Of a stretch of DNA of 64,000 nt, positions 57,112 to 64,000 are shown one piece after another. The position numbers and the translations under genes are program-made. Source of the DNA: Solen grandis (taxonomy: Eukaryota > Mollusca > Bivalvia > Adapedonta > Solenidae); contig CM037781.1 of the NCBI GenBank assembly GCA_021229015.1, positions 67,786,345 through 67,850,344 on the forward strand. Reading direction: 5' to 3'. Position 1 is the first letter of the stretch. Each line of letters begins with the position of its first letter. The notes under the pieces were generated by a model. The model did no database searches, was not told the DNA's origin, and saw only the letters and a list, made by a program, of their open reading frames with translations.

Positions 57112-58490
57112 AATAATAAAAAATGACGTCACGTGACGTCATATGATATTTATTTTCACATAATTGTTAAGACACCCAGAGACCTACTAACTGACAAAAT
57201 TTCAACTTTCTATCTCAAATAGGACAGTTTTTTATAGCATTTAAAAATTGACGTCCTTGGTTCGAATTTTGAATCCGCCATAGATGCTTGGACTTTTCGA
57301 ATTTTGAAAAACCGGACACCGGTATACACAATAAGAACGTAATATACACATTCTGTGAAAATTTGATGAAAATCGGCCCATTAATAATGGCTCTGGACCG
57401 TGTACAAACTTTCGTAGTCAATTTCAAATGTGACGTCATATGACGTCATAGGCTTCTGAAAATCACTGAAATCGAAATTTCAGCATCTGAAGCATGCGGC
57501 ATTAATTTTTCATTGCCCTTCGAAAATTTCAAGATATAGAAATAATCTTGTTAGTATTAGAAATTCATTATCGTATAATGACGTCACGTGACGTCATAAG
57601 ACATTTATTTTCACAAAATGTTTAAAACTCCCAGAGACCTATATACTGACCCAATATCATCTTTTCATCTCAAATAGGACCGATTTTATAAGAATTTGAA
57701 AATTTACGACCTTGGTTCGAATCTTGGAATCGCTATAGCACCTTGGACTTTTCGAATTTTGAAAAAAACGGACACCAGGATGCACAACTAGAACTTAATA
57801 TACACATTCTGTGAAAATTTGATGAAAATCGGTTCATAAACAGTGGCTGTAGACAGCGTACAAACATTTGTTGCATATTTCCAGTGTGACGTCATATGAC
57901 GTCATAGGCATATGAATATCATAGAAATCAAAATTTCAGCCGTTTGAAGCATGTGTCTTTAAATTTTCATTGCCTTTAATGTTAATATTAGAAATACATT
58001 ATCATATAATGACGTCACGTGACGTCATATGACATATATTTTCACAAAATGTTTAAAACTGCTAGAGACCTATATACTGACTAAATATCAACTTTCTATC
58101 TTAAATAGGACATATTTTATAAGCATTTAAAAATTTACGACCTTGGTTCGAATCTTGGATTCGCTATAGAACCATGGACTTTTCGAATTTTGAAAAACGG
58201 ACACCGGGATGCACAACTAGAACTTAATATACACAACCTGTAAAAATTTGATGCAAATCGGTTCACAAACAATGGCTGTAGACCGCGTACAAACTTTTGT
58301 AGCATATTTCAAATGTGACGTCATATGACGTCATAGGCATATGAAAATCATAGAAATCAAAATTTCCTCACGTGACTAATAAGTCATAAATATTTCATCG
58401 TCCTAGGAGTATTGCAACATAGAAAAATAAGCGTTTAGTTAGGAAGAAAAAAAGAATAATAATAATAACTAGATGTCATTCGTTTAAACG
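57112..58490. repeat. type B CRE-rich units, third block
   Basis: Three type B units, more diverged from the duplicated pair (ACACATTCTGTGAAAATTTG in place of ACACAGGCTGTGAAAATTTA). Ends with CCTCACGTGACTAATAAGTC, (AAT)n, the TCATTCGTTTAAACGAATGA hairpin and AGGACTTTCTGC. Confidence 0.88.
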
Positions 58491-58539
58491 AATGATAGGA
58501 CTTTCTGCAACATCTGCTTTATATAGTATATATAGAAGA

Positions 58540-59735
58540 TGACATAATAGATAATCTGTCCAAATTGCAACTTTCTATCTCCTCTATTTCTATATAAAAT
58601 AGCACAAATAGAACACATTCTGTGAATTTTAATAAAAGTCCGCCCATATCTTGCACATGTAGTTTACATACAACATTTATACTATGTCATATGACATGAA
58701 AGAAAAATGAAACAGTGTTCAAATGTAAGTTTCTAACTTTCATCACACATAGAATTTCATCAATCCAGCTCAGTTGTAACCTTGTTTAATTTTAGCCTCA
58801 TTAGGAAGAAGTATTGAATATTTGTATAGTGCTATATCCTTTCGACACCTGTAACGTAGTTAATCGTATTTAGCGATTTTGGCGTGTTTGGGCTTCCGTA
58901 GTTTTGCCATAAATTCCTGGAATTTCGAACTATGGTGATATTTTGAAAGGTAACATCCCAGCCTACAAACTGATGCAATATGAATATCGTTAGCATAACA
59001 ATGCAGTTTTTAGATGGTCTAAAATGTGGGGCTGCGTGTGAATTTTTCAAGGCTTGCAAACTGCTCGCTAGCTACATAGTGTTGCAAATACGGATTTTTG
59101 TCTTGTGCCGTTGTACATGTATTAACTTCAATGCTTATTTTGGAAACAGTCAACATTCGACAAAAAACAACAACAAAAAAAAAAGAAAATCAAGATATAG
59201 CCCATCAATTGCAATTTGATAATTATTTTTTTTTTAAGTCGTTGCGCAAGTATTTAAGCTTGGTGACCCCTGCGCGTGACCTTTTCCATATTTTTATGAT
59301 GCATGATTATGAAATTTTTTCCTTTCTTATATGAAGTCCAATTTAAAAAAAACACATGCTACATTTTATACGCATAATGTATAAACTTATCTTCAGTCGT
59401 TTCTGAGATATTGACTGTTAAACCTCAATAAAACAGCATATTATCAGCAAAATTAGCTTCATTTCATTTAGTTTTTTTGCTTATAACTTTGTATTCCGTA
59501 AACCAATTTTAATAAACTAAATAAATCTTTGGAAACGTCAATTATTCAGCTATAATTCTTATTCATACATATATTTACAAAAATCGATATTTATTGAGAT
59601 ATGGCTACATGTATGCAGTAGGGGTGAAATCTAAATTTCCTCACGTGCCTAATAACCCATAAAAATTTCATCGTCCTAGGACTATTGCAACATATTAAAA
59701 TAAGCGTTTAGTTAGGAAGAAGAAAAGAATAATAA
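58540..59735. repeat. block X, second copy
   Basis: Nearly identical to 49240-50472 at an offset of about 9.3 kb. The poly(T) is shorter and about 60 bases are lost or altered at 59310-59350. Confidence 0.85.
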
Positions 59736-61455
59736 CAATAAAAAATGACGTCACGTGACGTCATATGACGTTTATTTTCTCATAATTCTTAAGACACCCA
59801 GAGACCTACTAACTGACAAAATTTCAACTATCTATCTCAAATAGGACCGATTTTATAAGCATTTAAAAATTGACGTCCTTGGTTCGAATCTTGGATCCGC
59901 CATAGATGCTTGGACTTTTCGAATTTTGAAAAACGGACACCGGTATACACAATAAGAACGTAATATACACAGGCTGTGAAAATACGCATAGCTATGAAAA
60001 TCATTGAAATCGAAATTTCAGCGTCTGAATCCTTTGTCATTAAATTTTCTTGCCCTTACAGAAATATTAATTAAAACATTATCATATAATGACGTCACAT
60101 GACGTCAGATGACGTTTTTTTTTCACGAAATCTTTAAGACTCCCAGAGACCTATATACTGACCAAATATCACTTTTCTATCTCAAATAGGACCGATTTTA
60201 TAAGCATTTAAAAATTTACGACCTTGGTTCGAATCTTGAATTCGCTATAGAACCATGGACTTTTCGAATTTTGAAAAACGGATCCCGAGATGCACAACTA
60301 GAACTTAATATACACATTTTGTGAAAATTTGATGAAAATCGGCCCATTAATAATGGCTCTGGACCGTGTACAAACTTTTGTAGTCAATTTCAAATGTGAC
60401 GTCATATGACGTCATAGGCTTCTGAAAATCATTGAAATCGATATTTCAATATCTAAAGCATGCGGGATTAAATTTTCATTGCCCTTCGAAAATTTCAACA
60501 TATAGAAATAATCTTGTTAGAATTAGAAATTCATTATCATATAATGACGTCACGTGACGTCATATGACATTTATTTTCACAAAATATTTAAGACTCTCAG
60601 AGGCCTATATACTGACCCAATATCATCTTTCTATCTTAAATAGGACCGATTTTATAAGAATTTGAAAATTAACGACCTTGGTTCGAATCTTGGAATCGCT
60701 ATAGAACCTTGGACTTTTCGAATTTTGAAAAACGGACACCGGGATGCACAACTAGAACATAATATACACATTCTGTGAAAATTTGATGAAAATCGGTTCA
60801 TTAATAATGGCTCTGGACCGCGTACAAACTTTTGTAGCTTATTTCAAGTGTGACGTCATATGACGTCATAGAGATATAAAAATCATAGAATTCAAAATAC
60901 CATCTCTTGGAGAATAAGACATCAAAATTTCAATGTCCTTGGACCATATTAACATATAAAATTATGTGTTTAAATTTTAGAAATTTGATGACGTCATATG
61001 ACGTCACAAGACGTCCATTTTCACAAATTATTTAAAACTATCGGAAATCTATATACTGACAAAATATCAACCTTCTCTCTCATTTAGGGACGATTTTATG
61101 AGCATTTATCAATTTGACGTCCTTGGTTTGAATCTTGCATTCGCCATAGAACCTTGGGCTTTTCGAATTTTGAAAAACGGACACCGAGATGCACAACTAG
61201 AACATAATATACACATTCTGTGAAAATTTGATAAAAATCGGTTTATTAATTTTCGCTCTGGACCGCGTACAAACTTTTGTAGCAATTGCCAAGTGTGACG
61301 TCATAATGACGTCATAGGCATTTGAAAATTATAGAATCTTTTAATTACGCATATGAATAATATGCCATCGAAATTTCATTCTCCTAGGACGATTGCAACA
61401 TATGAAAATCCTTGAGGAAGAAAAGAATAATAATAATAATAATAATAATAACTAG
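59736..61455. repeat. type B CRE-rich units, fourth block
   Basis: Corresponds to 50473-52310 with a deletion of about 90 bases near 59985. With block X before it, this makes a duplicated segment of about 3 kb. Ends in (AAT)n and a TCATTCGTTGATACGAATGA hairpin. Confidence 0.88.
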
Positions 61456-62700
61456 ATTTCATTCGTTGATACGAATGATAGGACTTTCTGCTAAAATTGA
61501 AAAATATTAAGATTAATTCCGTTAGAAAGAATATATATTAAATTCTCTACCCTTTACTCTTTTTTTTTTTTCGTATGGACTTCTTTTAGCTTTGATGTCA
61601 CATGACGTCATAGGGTGCTGAAGATGCTTTTGTTCAAAAACGCATATGTTACTGTCATATCTCTAGTGCTGAAGATGCTTTTGTTCAAAAGCGCATACTT
61701 AACTGTCATAACTCTGAAATTTTCATTACTCTGAACAACTGGCATCATGTCGAAATCATTGCCCTAAAATGAAAATTTAGAAGTATGCCTATGAAGTCAC
61801 ATGACGTCATGTGACGTCACCACACAAAATATATGTAGAAATTCTGCAGAACTGCAAACTGTGTAAGTTTCATCTTTCTATCTCATCCTGAAGCTCTTTA
61901 ATCCTAAAATGAAATTTTCGGACCTATGTTCGAATCTTATTTCAGCCACAGAACTTCGGTTTTTCGGAATTTCGGTAAGCTGGCAGGATATGTACACCTT
62001 AGTTTTAAGGTGTACCATCTGTGAAAATAAGAAGAAAATCCGACTATAAATGGCGGCTGTAGAGCGTGAACACCATTTTTCACTATTTTTAACTGTGACG
62101 ACACATAACATCATAGGGTGCTGTAGATGCTTTTGTTCAAAAGCGCATATGTTGCTATTATAACTCTGAAATTTTCATTATTCTGAACAACTGGCATCAT
62201 GTCGAAATCATTACCCTAAAATGAAAATTTAGAAGTATGCCTATGACGTCACATGACGTCATATGACGTCACGACTCAAAATATATGTAGAAATTCTGCA
62301 GAACTGCAAACTGTGTAAGTATCAACTTTCTATCTCATCCTGAAGCTCTTTCATCCTAAAATGAAATTTTCGGTCCTTTGTTCGAATCTTATTTCAGCCA
62401 CAGAACTTCGGTCTTTCGGAATTTCGGTTAGCTGACAGGATATGCACACCTTAGTTTCAAGATGTACCATCTGTGAAAATTTGAAGTAAATCCGACCATA
62501 AATGACGGATGTAGAGCGCGAACACAATTTTTCACTATATTTAGCTGTGACGTCATGTGACGTCATAGGCTGCTGATAATCATTGAAATCAAAATTTCCT
62601 CACCTGACTAATTACTCATAAAAATTTCATCGTCCCAGGACTATTGCAACATGTTAAACTAAGCATTTACTTAGGAAGAAGAAAAGAATTATAATAATAA
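61456..62700. repeat. type A CRE-rich units, diverged
   Basis: A partly duplicated start (GTGCTGAAGATGCTTTTGTT twice within 60 bases at about 61615-61690), then about two type A units with more changes than the 46-49 kb array, including mutated CREs (TGACGACACATAACATCAT near 62097). Confidence 0.85.
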
Positions 62701-64000
62701 AAAAATGACGTCACGTGACGTCATATGACGTTTATTTTCACATAATTGTTAGACACCCAGAGACCTACTAACTGACAAAATTTCAACTTTCTTTCTCAAA
62801 TAGGACAGTTTTTATAAGCATTTAAAAATTGACGTCCTTGGTTCGAATCTTGGATCCGCCATAGATGCTTGGACTTTTCAAATTTTGAAAAACGGACACC
62901 GGTATACACAATAAGAACGTAATATACACATTCTGTGAAAATTTGATGAAAATCGGCCCATTAATAATGGCTCTGGACCGTGTACAAACTTACGCAGTCA
63001 ATTTCAAATGTGACGTCATATGACGTCATAGGCTTCTGAAAATCATTTAAATCGAAATTTCAGCGTCTGAATCATTTGTCATTAAATTTTCATTGCCCTT
63101 CGACAATTTCAACATATAGAAATACTCTTATTAATATTAGAAATACATTATCATATAATGACGTCACGTGACGTCATATGACGTTTATTTTCACAAAATG
63201 TTTAAGACTCCCAGAGACCTATATACTGACCAAATATCACTTTTCTATCTCAAATAGGACCGATTTTATAAGCATTTAAAAATTTACGACCTTGGTTCGA
63301 ATCTTGGATTCGCTATAGAACCATGGACTTTTTGACTTTTGAAAAAGGGACAACGAGATGCACAACCAGAACTTAATATACACATTCTGTGAAAATTTGA
63401 TGAAAATCGGTTCATAAACAATGGCTGTAGACCGCGTACAAACTTTTGTTGCATATTTCAAGTGTGACGTCGTATGACGTCATAGACACATGAAATTCAT
63501 AGAAATCAAAATTTCAGCATTTGAAGCATGTGTCATTAAATTTTCATTGCCCTTCGACAATTTCAACATATAGAAATATTATTGTTAATATTAGAAATAC
63601 ATTATCATATAATGACGTCACGTGACGTCATATGACATTTATTTTCACAAAATGTTTAAAACTTCTAGAGACCTATATACTGACTAAATATCAATCTTCT
63701 ATCTCAAATAGGACAGATTTTATAAGCATTTAAAAATTTACGACCTTGGTTCGAATCTTGGATTCGCTATAGAACCATGGACTTTTCGAATTTTGAAAAA
63801 CGGACACAGGGATGCACAACTAGAGCCTAACATACACATTCTGTAAAATATTGATGAAAATCGGTCCAGAAATAATGGCTGTAGACCGCGTACAAACTTT
63901 TTCACGTGACGTCAAATCTGACGTTATATGACGTCATATGAATATATAATCATTGCATCGAAAGCTCATGGTTGAAATTATGCATAAAATTTTCATTGTT
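62701..64000. repeat. type B CRE-rich units continuing past the window
   Basis: Nearly three type B units. The last lines (TGACGTTATATGACGTCATA near 63911) resemble type C at about 44811, and the array is cut by the window end. Confidence 0.88.

Noticed and set aside
49536..59219. Matching 75- and 79-codon frames in both copies of block X
   Set aside because: They overlap each other on opposite strands and exist twice only because the block is duplicated.

Overview
The window is nuclear DNA of an animal, most likely a bivalve mollusc. The evidence is AT-rich, intron-bearing sequence that is extremely dense in tRNA-derived SINEs, Helentron-like repeats carrying internal tandem units, a Gypsy LTR element, a Tx1/L1-type LINE and long satellite-like arrays. 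The species call is inference; no rRNA or mitochondrial marker is present. Two 100-base runs of N (7374-7473, 40746-40845) are assembly gaps.

Host genes are few. (1) At 0.5-4.7 kb, two single-coding-exon beta-1,4-galactosyltransferase-family (GT7) genes lie head to head. The plus-strand copy (3527-4732) keeps the metal-binding and catalytic motifs. The minus-strand copy (494-1561) is a full-length open frame that has lost all the metal ligands and looks like a pseudoenzyme. (2) At 33.1-40.1 kb on the minus strand, six phase-compatible exons build an acyl-CoA thioesterase / bile-acid-CoA:amino-acid N-acyltransferase (ACOT/BAAT) type protein. Its introns hold a 5'-truncated LINE and several SINEs. 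The last exon or exons, which should carry the catalytic Asp and His, were not found; the Gypsy element begins about 500 bases downstream.

The rest is mobile or repetitive. 5.9-18.1 kb: SINEs, a 40-bp minisatellite interrupted by elements ending in a hairpin plus CTCTTGTT, a broken tyrosine-recombinase gene (Crypton-like) and a TTAA-flanked MITE. 18.2-24.0 kb: a nested inverted-repeat composite. 24.0-24.2 kb: a second 40-bp minisatellite. 25.3-32.6 kb: a decayed minus-strand Gypsy element with gag, protease, reverse transcriptase, RNase H, integrase, a polypurine tract and one good LTR. 42.3-42.7 kb: a foldback with two 203-base arms. 40.8-64.0 kb: a 23-kb domain of related ~450-bp repeats, including six successive 452-bp units, a 3.3-kb tandem duplication and a 3-kb block repeated 9.3 kb away. 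All of these are studded with TGACGTCA palindromes spaced 10 bases apart.

No operon-like or defence system was recognised. The points most worth a second look are the CRE-palindrome lattice, the catalytically stripped GT7 paralogue, the insertion boundaries exposed inside the minisatellite, the foldback, and the SINE tails that sit at two splice acceptors of the ACOT/BAAT gene.
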